The notes under the pieces: generated by a model
Told to the model about the DNA's origin: nothing
Databases searched by the model: none
What the model saw: the letters and a program-made list of their open reading frames with translations, nothing else
Assembly (NCBI GenBank): GCA_020744425.1
Contig: JAGMUV010000003.1
Location: 3,782,001-3,846,000 of the forward strand
Reading direction: 5' to 3'
From: Dactylonectria macrodidyma
Lineage: Eukaryota; Ascomycota; Sordariomycetes; Hypocreales; Nectriaceae
DNA: 64,000 nucleotides
Position numbers and translations under genes: made by a program
In this document: positions 26,042-36,591 of the stretch, piece after piece
Layout: every line of letters begins with the position of its first letter
Position numbering within the stretch: position 1 is the stretch's first letter

Positions 26042-26877
26042 ATAAGAATTATATTTACTATTAAAACCACTATTCAGACTTTTATTTCTCCATTACTATA
26101 TACCTTATTATTACATTTTTATATTATATATTTACATTATTTTACTATTAAAACTACTATTCAGACTTTTATTTCTATACTATTGCATTCCTTATTATCG
26201 CATTTCTATATAGTTATATATTTGCATTACTTAAGTTATTATAAAACGAAGGACTCGATTAATTAGTCGACCTAGTTATAGATAGACTCTTATCCCTCCT
26301 CCTTTAACTACTAAGAACTTATCAGTAGAACCTCCTTCTGCTAGATGCTTCTATCTCAGTCCTTTTGCGCGTTGATGATGGCTACGTTGCCCATGACTTA
26401 TATCATCCACCCCTCGTTGATATTAGCTAGCGACTCGAGGAACGCTACTTCTTCTGGAGATATTGCAGTTGCTGGCTTCGCTGCAAGTCGCCTCAAGAAG
26501 TATCGTTCATTTTTGATCCAGTTCTTGAATCTTGGTCTCTGATGAGTTGAATTGCGACTTGGAATTGCGACGAGCTTGGAATGCGACGAACCCTCACGGG
26601 GCTTTTATCGCATGACGATTTTGCCTTCCAACATCTAGCTTTTCTATCTAGCTTTTCCAGCTGCTTAACGCATCTTAAAGGGTTAAATAGAATAGCAAGG
26701 CTTGCACTCTGATGCAGTAGAAACTCTCGTTATTCTGAGTTACTATTGCCTTAGGCTTAGGTTTTAGGCCTTTATATTATTATTTATTATTAGTTATATT
26801 TTTTTTTAACTATTTAATTCTTAGTCCTTCTTTAAGTATGTATTACTAAAGACTATAACTTTAATAAGAATTATATT
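26042..26877 (+). repeat. R1-A deletion derivative with doubled head and 14 bp TSD
   Basis: The element is 26,056-26,863, flanked by ATAAGAATTATATT at 26,042-26,055 and 26,864-26,877 (14/14). The head sequence occurs twice, at 26,056 and at 26,154. The part equivalent to 22,375-22,718 of the reference copy is missing, joining TTCTTGAATC directly to TTGGTCTCTGATGAG. The region 26,330-26,750 is almost free of RIP. One TSD brackets the whole, so this rearranged form moved as a unit, or was rearranged after landing. Confidence 0.85.
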
Positions 26878-29854
26878 AATATAGCCTTTATAAACTTAAA
26901 GTTTTTATAATTACTATATATATTAATTATCCTTTCTTTATTAAACTTAGGCTATTTTATATAAAAATATAATAAAGCTAATTAATTAATTATAATCTCT
27001 TTTAGCTATTTAACTAAGGATATTTTTAAAGTATATTAAAATAATTCCTTTTTATACTTAATAATAATAATTTTTTTATTTTAAGGAAAATAGGCATTTA
27101 ATAAGAAGTAGGTTTATTTATTATTAATAAAGCTATTTATAATAAAAGGTATTTAATAAGAAAAAGAGTGAGGATTTATTTAAAAAAAGACTAAGTTAGA
27201 AGGTTATTTAATAATAAATTATTTAATTAAATAAATTATTAAGTTATTTAATAACTTAATATTATAATAATAGTAAGATAAAAGAAATAAAGGGTTATAA
27301 TTAAAGAGAAGGGTTTTTATTATAATTAATAATAAAGTTTTAAAAATAGGTTTTTTAAGACTAAGTAATATAGGCTTATAAGTATTAATAAGATAAGTAG
27401 TAATAAAAGTAAGTAATTAGTTTTAAAAAGTAAAGAGATTAAAGAGCAAAAGGTTATAATAATAAGGCTCTTATAATAAGTAGTAAAAAGAGGTTAAAAG
27501 TAAAGCTTAATTAAAAAGAAAAAGGGGTTTTTAAAAAGACTATTCAAATTAATTTAAAAGTAATATTTAATTAAATAAATATATTAAATAGTTATAATTA
27601 AAAAGTAATAAGTTCTAAAAATAATTATTATTATAAAAGAGAGATTAAATTATATAAAAAAGAAAAAAAGAAAAAAAATAGCTTTTTAAAGTCTTAAGTA
27701 ATAAAAGATTATTTATTTTTCTTATTAACTATAAGTTACTTAATATAAATTAATTTTAATATATATATTTCCTTTACTTTTAAAATACTTTTTTTTCTTT
27801 CTTTTTTTTCCTTTTTTTCTTCTTTTTTTTATACTTTATTAGTATTATTTAAATAACTTATTAACACTAGCTTCTTCTAACCTCTACTTTTCTAATATTA
27901 CTAAAGTTTATTAAAAAGCTCTTTTTAATATATATATTTATATAATTAATTAATTAAAAAGTAATAAATTCTCGTTTTATATTAATTTAATTTAGAATAA
28001 TTATTATAAGACTTTATTAATTAAAAAAGAATAAAAAGAGGCTTACTATATTAATAAGTATTTTCCCTTACTTAAGACTATTTAATTTAATAGTTCTATA
28101 GTTTAAAAAGCACTTTACTATCTAGATTTATTTATATATAGCTTTTAATTATAATAATCTCCCTCTTTTTATTCAGTTTACTTTTAAGAATAAGTTACTT
28201 AATATTAATTTTAATAAGACGTATATTTAAACTTAGATTTATAAAGATAAAATAATTAATATAGTCTTAAAATACTTAATAAAATATATTTTTAACTAGC
28301 CTCTTTAATTAGTATATATTCTTATTAACTTAAACTATTTTTTAAGTATTTTATTAAAGAATTACTTTATTAATTTAAATATAAAAAGCTTTAATTTTTT
28401 TTAAATATTAAAATTTATTATTTATAAATACTGTATTTAATTAAATTACTTTATAATTAAAAAGTATTATATAAAGCTATTTAATAGTTATTAATCTATC
28501 TTAAAGTTTATACATAAGAAATATATAAATTATATTTAGAATACTAATTCTTAAGATAAATAATCTTTTTTTACTAAGTATTTAGTTCTTAAATCTAATT
28601 TTAATACTTTCTTTTAACCTTTTATTTAATAAGAAGTATTTTATTAATTATATATGCTATTTATATATTTTTAATAAACTCTCTTTAGCTTAAAAGAATA
28701 AGTCTTTTTATAATAAAGCTATTTAAAATACAAAGAAGTATACTATTTAGAATAAGCCTTTAAGCTTTTTAAAGGTTTAAGTCTTTATAATTTAGCCTAT
28801 TAATAGTAATTTAGAATTAGACTAATTAATTAATTTAATTCAACTTATTTCTTATATATTAAACTATTCTATTTAATAGTTTTAATACTTAATTTAGTTA
28901 TAATAATATAAGATAAATAAGATTTTATTAATTAGCTTTTTTATAATTAAATTCTCTTCTATGTAAAATATACTTATCTTTTTATAATACTATATCTAAC
29001 TTACTATTCTAAGTAATATAGTTTTGATTGCTTTTTCATTTATTTTATAGTTCTAAAGTTATTTCATTAATTAATTTATATATTTTATATATTTATCCTA
29101 TTATCTATTTAATCTTAAGTTTAATTTTTAAATTATAAATTTATAAAGCTTGTAACTAGTAATAACATTAGTAAGTAGTAATTATATATCTTTTCTTATT
29201 TCTTATACTATACCTCTTTTTAAAATAATAATAAATATAAACTTTAGACTTATTATTATTTCTTACTTTTTTTTATTTATTTAAAAAGATTTAAATTTGT
29301 CTTTTTTAGCTTAGTCTTTATATAAGAATTAGATTTTTAGTTTTCTTTTCTTTTTAATACTAATAGTAATTAGTTAAGAAGAAACCTTAAAGCTTATTTT
29401 TAATCTATTCTTTTCTTCTAAGCTTATTTCCTTATTCTAATTTATTTAATAAATTAACTTAGCTTAAAGATTATTATAAAACAGGCACTTTTAATAAAAG
29501 AGAATTAAAGAATTATTACTTAGGCTTTATTAATTATTTTTATTATATTAAAATACTTTAAAGTATTTATTATAATAAGTAATACTAAATAATAATTAAT
29601 TTAGAGTTTTTAATTAAAACTAGCCTTTATTTAAAGCTATTTTAACTTTATATAGCTTTTATTATTTAAATTTAAAATTAGTTATTATAAAAAGTCAGTT
29701 TTTTTTAAAATTATTATATTATAATATTAAGTTATTAACTTTTAATAAGGCTTTTTTTAAAGTATAAGAAAATCCTTAATCTATTCTTATTACCTTCTTC
29801 TTTTTAAACTTAGTAATCTTTTATTTTATAATTTTATATGTTTATTTAGAAAAA
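26878..29854. other. 3 kb of AT-rich degraded DNA, unclassified
   Basis: RIP-like sequence with no ORF of note and no R1 copy. A pyrimidine-rich stretch (CTTTCTTTTTTTTCC words) lies near 27,790-27,830. Transposon remains are likely, but the class could not be read. Confidence 0.45.
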
Positions 29855-30961
29855 AAAGAGTATAGATTCTAATTTTTAAAGTTAGAGTCCTTAGTAATGC
29901 ATACTTAAAGAGAGGCTAGAAATTAAATAGTAAAAAAAATAAAAGAACTAATAGTAAATAATAGTATAAAGGCTTAAAACCTAAGCCTAAAGTAATAGTA
30001 ACTTAGAATAACTAGAGTGTTTATTGCATTAGGGTATAAGCCTTATTATTCTAATTCACCCTTTAAGATGCATTAAGTAACTAGAAAACTAGATAGAAAA
30101 GCTAGATAGAAAAGCTAGATAGAAAAGCTAGATATCAGAAGGCAAAATCGTCATACGATAAAAGCCCCGTAAGGGTTCGTCGCATTCTAAGCTTATGGCA
30201 ATTCTAAGTCGCAATTCAATATTACATCGCAATTTAACTGCTTATAATATAACTAACTTATAATAACCTCCCTAACTAAATAAACAATATAATGCATATA
30301 TAATGCATTATATAATAATTTAGTAGACCCTTATTAATACTAATATATAAGAATTATCTTATATATATACTAATTAAAAGAATTAAAAAAGATTAAAGCT
30401 TATTATTTAAATTATAAAAAGTATTTTATTTATTTAATTTAAGACTTATAATAAAAACTAAGTTTTATTAATCTAATTATAAAAAGCTTATTTAATTAAT
30501 AATTTTTAATTATTATATTTTTTAAAAGAATTTCTTTTTATAAACTTTATTAAATAAGAATATAATTTAATAAATTAAAATAAAATAAGTCTTATTAAAA
30601 GAATTAGTTTAAAAAAATATAAAAAAAATAATAATTATTAATAATATATTCTTTAATAATTTAAAAAGTACTAGTTATAATATATAAGTTATATAATTAT
30701 AAGCTAATCTTATACTAATTAATATATAGTTAAAGGAGTGATAATTATATTAAAAACTAAGGGAATCTTATTAGAATAGTTAAAGGATTTAATAAAGGAA
30801 GGTTTAGAAGAAGAGGGATAAGAGTCTATCTATAACTAGGTTAACTAATTAATCGAGTCCTTTATCTTAAGATAACTTAAGTAATATAAATATATAATAT
30901 AGAAATGCAGTAATGTAAAAATAAAAGTTCGAATAGCGGTTTTAATAGCGCTAAAGAGTAT
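29855..30961 (-). repeat. R1-B element, reverse, full length
   Basis: The tail complement (TTAAAGTTAGAGTCC) lies near 29,875 and the head complement (GGTTTTAATAGCG) ends near 30,951. The direct repeat AAAGAGTAT at 29,855-29,863 and 30,953-30,961 is a possible 9 bp TSD. The section 30,130-30,320 keeps CpG words (CGTCATACGATAAAAGCC, GTAAGGGTTCGTCGC). Four AGCTAGATAGAAA units lie near 30,080-30,135. It provides the empty site TTAATATATAGTTAAAG for the insertion in the copy at 19,612-20,473. Confidence 0.78.
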
Positions 30962-31037
30962 TATATTAATTAAAATTACTATTTTTTTTTAAAAAAAAAT
31001 ACTAATTATTTTAAATTAATTTATAATTAAAAGCTAT

Positions 31038-31529
31038 TTACTTAAATAGAGTATAATAAAAGAGTTTACTCTTTCTATAGCTAGAGTTAAATCTACTCTC
31101 TTAATATACCCCTCTTTATAAAGATCATCTCTACTCCCTAACTAAAATCATTTCTACTTCTTAACTAAGATCATCTCTACTTCTTAACTCAGATTATCTC
31201 TACTTCTTACTTAAATTTCTTTTTATTTGTTATTTATAATTATTTATATTTTATTAAAAAAATTAATTAAAAAAAATTAGAAAATTTAGATATTTAAATT
31301 AAAATGTATTTTAATTTTTTAAGATTTTTTTATTATAGAATAGAAATAATTTTCTTAGTTAAGAGGTAGAGATGACCTAGGTTAAGAAGTAGAAATAATC
31401 TCAGTTAGGAGGTAGAGATAATCTTAATTAAGGAGTGAAGATGACCTTTATAAGGAGGGGTATATTAAGGGATTAGATTTGACTCTAGCTATAGAGGGAG
31501 TAGACTTTATATATACTCTTACTTAAATA
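31038..31529. mobile_element. Foldback/MITE-like element with 11 bp direct repeats
   Basis: A 470 bp element (31,049-31,518) begins GAGTATA and ends TATACTC. Its arms of about 170 bp are imperfect reverse complements (CTATAGCTAGAG near 31,075 against CTCTAGCTATAG near 31,481; ATACCCCTCTTTATAAAG against CTTTATAAGGAGGGGTAT). Each arm contains three to four tandem ~23 bp units of the form ACTTCTTAACTAAGATCATC. TTACTTAAATA lies immediately outside both ends (31,038-31,048 and 31,519-31,529). The long arms and 8-11 bp duplication suit a Mutator- or hAT-type foldback element. No coding capacity is present. Confidence 0.82.
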
Positions 31530-31928
31530 CTTAGAACTAAGATTATATAATTTATTATTTTTAAATCTTTTTTAATTTTATTTAAAACTTTAATTTCTTA
31601 TATTAAAGTAAATTAATATACTTTATTATTATAAATAAACTAATATTATTATTTATTTTTAAAAGAAATTATAAAAAAGTTTCTAATAATATATAAATAT
31701 TTAAAATAAATTTTATAAAATACTATATATTACTATTTTTTAAATTATAATCTCTTTTTAATATTAAAATAATCTTAAGATTATTTTATATAAATAATAT
31801 ATTTACTTAAAGTTATTATTTAATTATATATATATAAACTATATTACTAGTTTTTAATATTATAATAATATATATATTTATAAAGTATAAAAAATATATT
31901 TATAATAAATAATAAATCCTAATTATAC

Positions 31929-32036
<108 letters not shown>

Positions 32037-32175
32037 ATTATTATTATATTAAATAAACTAATATTTAAAATACTTATATTTTCTTTATTCTTTTTATTTA
32101 AATAAATATTTAAAAATAATATATTAAATATTAAAAATCTTTTTTATTAATTCAATATTTATATATATAAAGTAT

Positions 32176-33237
32176 TACTATTAAAACCACTATTCAGACT
32201 TTATTTTATATTACTACATTTTTATATAATTATATATTTATATTACTTAAGTTATCTTAAGATAAAGGCCTTAATTAATTAATTAACCTAATTATAAATA
32301 GACTTTTATTCTTTCTCTTTTAAACCCTCTTTTATTAAATCCTTTAATTATTTTAATAAAATTCTTTTAATTTCTAATATATTAATTATTTTATATATTA
32401 ATAATAACTATATTATTTATAATTTATATTATTTACTCTTTATTAATATTAATTAATAATTTAAAAAAAAATATTTTTTAAAAATATTTTAAATATTAGC
32501 TTTAGTATTAATTACTTTAAAAAATATTATTTATTTTTAATCTAGTTTTTAAATTATAAATTATTTTTAAAAAAAATACAATCTTAAAAATACTTTAGTT
32601 TTAAAGATTATTAAAATAACTTATTTATTATTAAAGAGTTATTAAGTTTTAATAGTTCTAATTTTTTTTAAAATTATATCTTATTATTATAATTTTTAAT
32701 TTATTAAGGGTTTTTATATTTTTATTAAGTTTAATATTTAAATTATATATAAAAGAATATAATAATTATTAAAACTTAAATTATTAAAAATATAGAGTAT
32801 ATTATAGTAAATATTTATTATAGTATTTATTATAAGTTAATTAAATTATAAAGAGCTTAAAAATAATACTAATCTTTAATAAGTTAGTTTTAATAAGTTA
32901 AATTATAATTTAAAATTATAAAAAGGTAATTAAATTATGATTTAGAATTATAATAAACTTAGAATATAATAAAGTAATGTAGAGCTCTTATAAGGCTTTT
33001 ATTATATAATGATTTTACTTTTTAATATCTAGCTTTTTTATCTAGCTTTTTAATTACTTAATGTATTTTAAAGGGTTAATTAAGATAGTAAGGCTTATAC
33101 TTTAATATAATAAAAACTCTAGTTATTCTGAATTACTATTACTTTAGGCTCAGGTTTTAAGCTCTTATACTATTATTTATTATTAGTTATTTTATTTTTT
33201 TTAAGTATATATTATTAAAGGATTATAACTTTAATAT
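32176..33237 (+). repeat. R1-A element copy, heavily mutated
   Basis: It runs from TACTATTAAAACCACTATTC to GATTATAACTTTAA with the usual internal order. AAAGTATT occurs on both sides (32,169-32,176 and 33,241-33,248), suggesting a partial TSD. Almost all CpG and CpA sites are lost. Confidence 0.75.
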
Positions 33238-33313
33238 AGAAAAGTATTTTAAATATTAAAATAATTTACTTTTAGTTTAATTAATACTTATATTTAATAT
33301 AATATTAAGAAGA

Positions 33314-33393
33314 AGTCCCGTGGCGCAGTGGTCAATGCGTCTGGAGATTTTTGCGACAGCAATAGGTCGTGGGTTCGAATCCCGCCGGAGCCA
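33314..33393 (+). promoter_or_regulatory. Internal RNA polymerase III promoter (A and B boxes), tRNA-derived
   Basis: The A-box is at 33,321-33,331 and the B-box at 33,372-33,382, about 40 bases apart as in tRNA genes. The D stem GCGC/GCGT and T stem GTGGG/CCCGC pair. The acceptor stem AGTCCCG/CGGAGCC has two mismatches and no anticodon stem forms, so a working tRNA is unlikely. It resembles a decayed arginine-type tRNA, but identity is uncertain. Confidence 0.65.
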
Positions 33394-33741
33394 ACTTCCC
33401 TTTTTTCCGGAAGAGACCCCCGCCTAGGGTTACGGGTGGCCTTAGGGTCACGTGACGCATTGGCTGTGATTGACAGAGGACCCTCGTGCGTCCCGGATCA
33501 CGTGCTCGATCACGTGCAGGCTGATTACCTTGGCACGTGACAGCGAGACCCACCGTAGGTCTCGTAGCCTCACGTGACTCGACGGCAACGGCCGTAGATG
33601 ACGTCATGGGGTGCTATTACGTCATCCGACCACCCGCCGCGTCGGAGAGGGTTGGCCGAAGACGCGTCGGACATCGTTGATAAGCCTGCTGTTATCCAGC
33701 CAATCATTGATTACCGAGTTGCCTATCTGGGCTTAGCCCGC

Positions 33742-33762
33742 ACGTGCGCGCGCAGCGCACGT
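33742..33762. repeat. Perfect 8 bp-stem hairpin containing CACGTG
   Basis: ACGTGCGC (33,742-33,749) and GCGCACGT (33,755-33,762) are reverse complements around a 5-base loop GCGCA. Confidence 0.9.
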
Positions 33763-34043
33763 ACACGCTGGGACTAATAAAGGGAGATAGCGGGGGTTTT
33801 TCATCGCCTGATTGGACGTATCAGCACCCAACAGCGCGGTTTTCCATCGTTAGTTATGTGGCGTCTCCCGGGGGTAGTAAGTGCGGCACAAATCGACCAA
33901 TAGGGATAGGATTGGAAGGACCGGGCCGCCGGGCAAGGAGTCCGGACCTGTTTACAGGGGTCGGACACAAGGGCTTGTAACTAGCTTACATATATAAACC
34001 CTAGTCTAGCTAATACACACGCGTTCCATCATAATATTAAGAA

Positions 34044-34509
34044 AAAAAGCTAAAATATATAAAAAGATTTTATAATTTAGTAAAAAGATAATACTATATT
34101 TTTATACTTTAATATAAGTAAGTTATCTTTACTTTTTAATACAAGTAATATTCTTTTACTTTTTAAAATAAATTTAAATAAAGAATAAAAGCATATATCT
34201 TTAAAAATTTATATTTATTAATTATTATAAATATTAAAGTAATTTACTTTTAAATTAAAGAATATTTATTTATAATAATAATTTAAATAATAAAATTAAT
34301 ATATTTTATTATTATTAAGTAATTAAGAATAAAATAAGATTATACTTATATTATTTAATTTAATATTAATAGTTTTTTTTATTATTAGTTTATTTAAATA
34401 ATATATAAAACTTTATAAATTAAAAAGCTATTAACTTATTATAAATATACTTAATTTACATTTATAATAAGAAAAAGTAAGTTAATTTTAATTATTATAT
34501 AAATACAGA
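34044..34509. other. AT-rich degraded spacer
   Basis: About 465 bases of RIP-like DNA with nothing recognised. Confidence 0.45.
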
Positions 34510-34511
34510 TA

Positions 34512-34936
34512 ACGTACATAATAAGCGAGTCAGAAATACAAGTGAGTCGGAAATTACATAATACACCTTAAAATGAAATTTTAGAAAAATTCTTAAAAAC
34601 TAAACTAGGTCTAAAATAACTAAAATTTTAAACCTAGCTTATTTATAATGCATGTTATTTTTAAGAATTTTTTTAAGCTATATATACCTATAGCGCTAGT
34701 AATATAGAATTCGCACTGTTTTTTTTACTATTTTTACTTATAATAAGCTTAATAAATTTTTAAAATTCTTTTAAAAAATACTATTTTATAAAATTTTTTT
34801 TAATTTATTCTAAAAATGTGTTTTTAGATCTTAATAAGTTTTATATCTAGTTTTAAGAAATCTAAAATTGCTTATTTTAGCTGTATAGTATGCTTTTCTG
34901 ACTCGCTTGTATTTTTAACTTACTTATTATGTATGT
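34512..34936. mobile_element. TA-flanked inverted-repeat element (MITE-like), copy 3
   Basis: 425 bp between TA at 34,510-34,511 and TA at 34,937-34,938. The left end ACGTACATAATAAGCGAGTC and the complement of the right end ACATACATAATAAGTAAGTT match with C/T and G/A differences; AGCGAGTCAG words sit in both arms. The interior resembles copies 1 and 2 (AGCGCTAGTAATATAGAATT). Length agrees with the 424 and 427 bp of the others. Confidence 0.75.
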
Positions 34937-35427
34937 TATTTATTTAATTATTCTATTTTTATAAAGATTAAAAAAATATTATTATATTATTTTTTATATT
35001 AACTTCTATTTCTCTATTTTCTCTATATAAACTATTAAAAATAGTTTTTATTTTTAATAATAATTTTATAGAATATAAGTATGTATTAATTAGCTTAAAA
35101 TAGTATCTTTTTATTCTTTAAATTATTCAAATTACTTAAAATATCTTTAGAAAAAGATATTATTTATTATAATATAATTATATTATTATCTTTAATATTA
35201 ATATATTTTTTTCACTTTAAATAATCATACTTTTATTAAAGAAAAGTTAAGTTTTTTATATTTTTATTATAATTAAATTATAAAATATATTATAATAGAA
35301 TTTAATTATATAAATCTTTATTATTTATATTATATTTATAAGTATATTATAATATTTTTTAATAATATTTAACATCTTATTAATTTTATTCTTTTATATC
35401 TTTTATTAAAAGTTTTAAAAGATATTT

Positions 35428-36591
35428 ATATTTTTTAATATTTTTTTTAAGGTTATAGTCCTTTAGTAATGCATACTTAGAAAGGGGCTAGAGGTTAAAT
35501 AGTAAAAAAATAAAAAATAACTACTAGTAAATAATAGTATAAAGGCTTAAAACCTAAGCTTAAAGTAATAGTAACTTAGAATAATTAGAGTTTTTATTAT
35601 ATTAAAGTATAAGCCTTACTATTTTAATTAACCCTTTAAAATATATTAAGTAATTAGAAAGCTAGATAGAAAAGCTAAATAGAAAAGTTAAATAAAAAAG
35701 CTAGATATTAAAAAGTAAAATTATTATATAATAAAAGCTTTATAAGAGCTTTATATTTATTATATTCTAAATTACCTTATTATAATTTTAAATTATAATT
35801 TAATTATTTCTTTATAATTCTAATTATATTATAATTTAATTTATTAAAAAATAACTCTTTATAATTTAATTAATTTATAATAAATACTATAATAAATATT
35901 TAATATAATATATTTTATACTTTTAATAATTTAAGTTTTAATAATTATTATAATCTTTTTATATATAATTTAAATACTAAGTTTAATAAAAATATAAAAA
36001 CCTTTAATAAATTAAAGACTATAATAATAAAATAGAATTTTAAAAAAACTAGAATTATTAAAACCTAATAATTTTTTAATAATAAGTAAATTATTTTAAT
36101 AATCTTTAAAATTAAAGTATTCCTAAGACTATGCTTTTTTAAAAGTAATTAATAATTTAAGAATTAGATTAAAAATGAATAATACTTTTTAAAGTAATTA
36201 GTAATAAAGCTAGTATTTAAAATATCTTTAAAAGAAATAGTATTCTTTTAATTATTAGCTAATATTAATAAAAAGTAAATAATATAAGTTATAAATAATA
36301 TAATTATTATTAATATATAAAATAATTAATAATTATATTAGAAACTAAAGAAATCTTATTATAGTTATTTTTAATATTAATTATAATAAGTTAAAGGATT
36401 TAGTAAAAGAAGGTTAGTTCTTAGTAATTAAAAGAATAGGGATAAGAGTTTATTTATAATTAGGTTAATTATTTAATTAAGTCCTTTATTTTAAGATAAC
36501 TTAAGTAATATAAATATATAATTATATAGAAACGCAGTAGTGTAGAAATAAAAGTTTGAATAGTGGTTTTAATAGTAATATTTTTTAATAT
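35428..36591 (-). repeat. R1-A element, reverse, with 14 bp TSD and A-tail
   Basis: The element is 35,442-36,577 (1,136 bp), flanked by ATATTTTTTAATAT at 35,428-35,441 and 36,578-36,591 (14/14). Reading on its own strand it ends CCTTAAAAAAA, an A-tail right at the TSD, and begins TACTATTAAAACCAC. Length and ends agree with the reference copy at 21,969. Confidence 0.87.

Larger units (their letters stand above)
33299..34043 (+). mobile_element. 719 bp tRNA-headed element with 13 bp TSD, not RIPed
   Basis: The element is 33,312-34,030, flanked by ATAATATTAAGAA at 33,299-33,311 and 34,031-34,043 (13/13). It is GC-rich (well over 50 percent by eye) in a sea of AT-rich DNA, with no RIP signature. 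The head (33,314-33,393) is tRNA-like: an A-box TGGCGCAGTGG at 33,321-33,331 and a B-box GGTTCGAATCC at 33,372-33,382, with good D and T arms but a broken anticodon arm and mismatched acceptor stem. The body carries six CACGTG hexamers, a perfect hairpin (33,742-33,762), and TATATAAA near 33,991. The tail CACACGCGTTCCATC has no poly-A. The tRNA head plus long TSD suggest a SINE-type retroposon, although it is long for one. Short ORFs over it are not credible genes. Confidence 0.75.

Noticed and set aside
33314..33393. A functional tRNA gene
   Set aside because: D and T arms are good, but the acceptor stem has mismatches, no anticodon stem forms, and the whole lies within a TSD-flanked element.
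33328..33607. ORFs over the tRNA-like head (70 and 91 codons)
   Set aside because: The reverse ORF contains the GFEPTT-type translation of a tRNA B-box and both overlap the pol III boxes. They are by-products of a tRNA-derived sequence, not genes.
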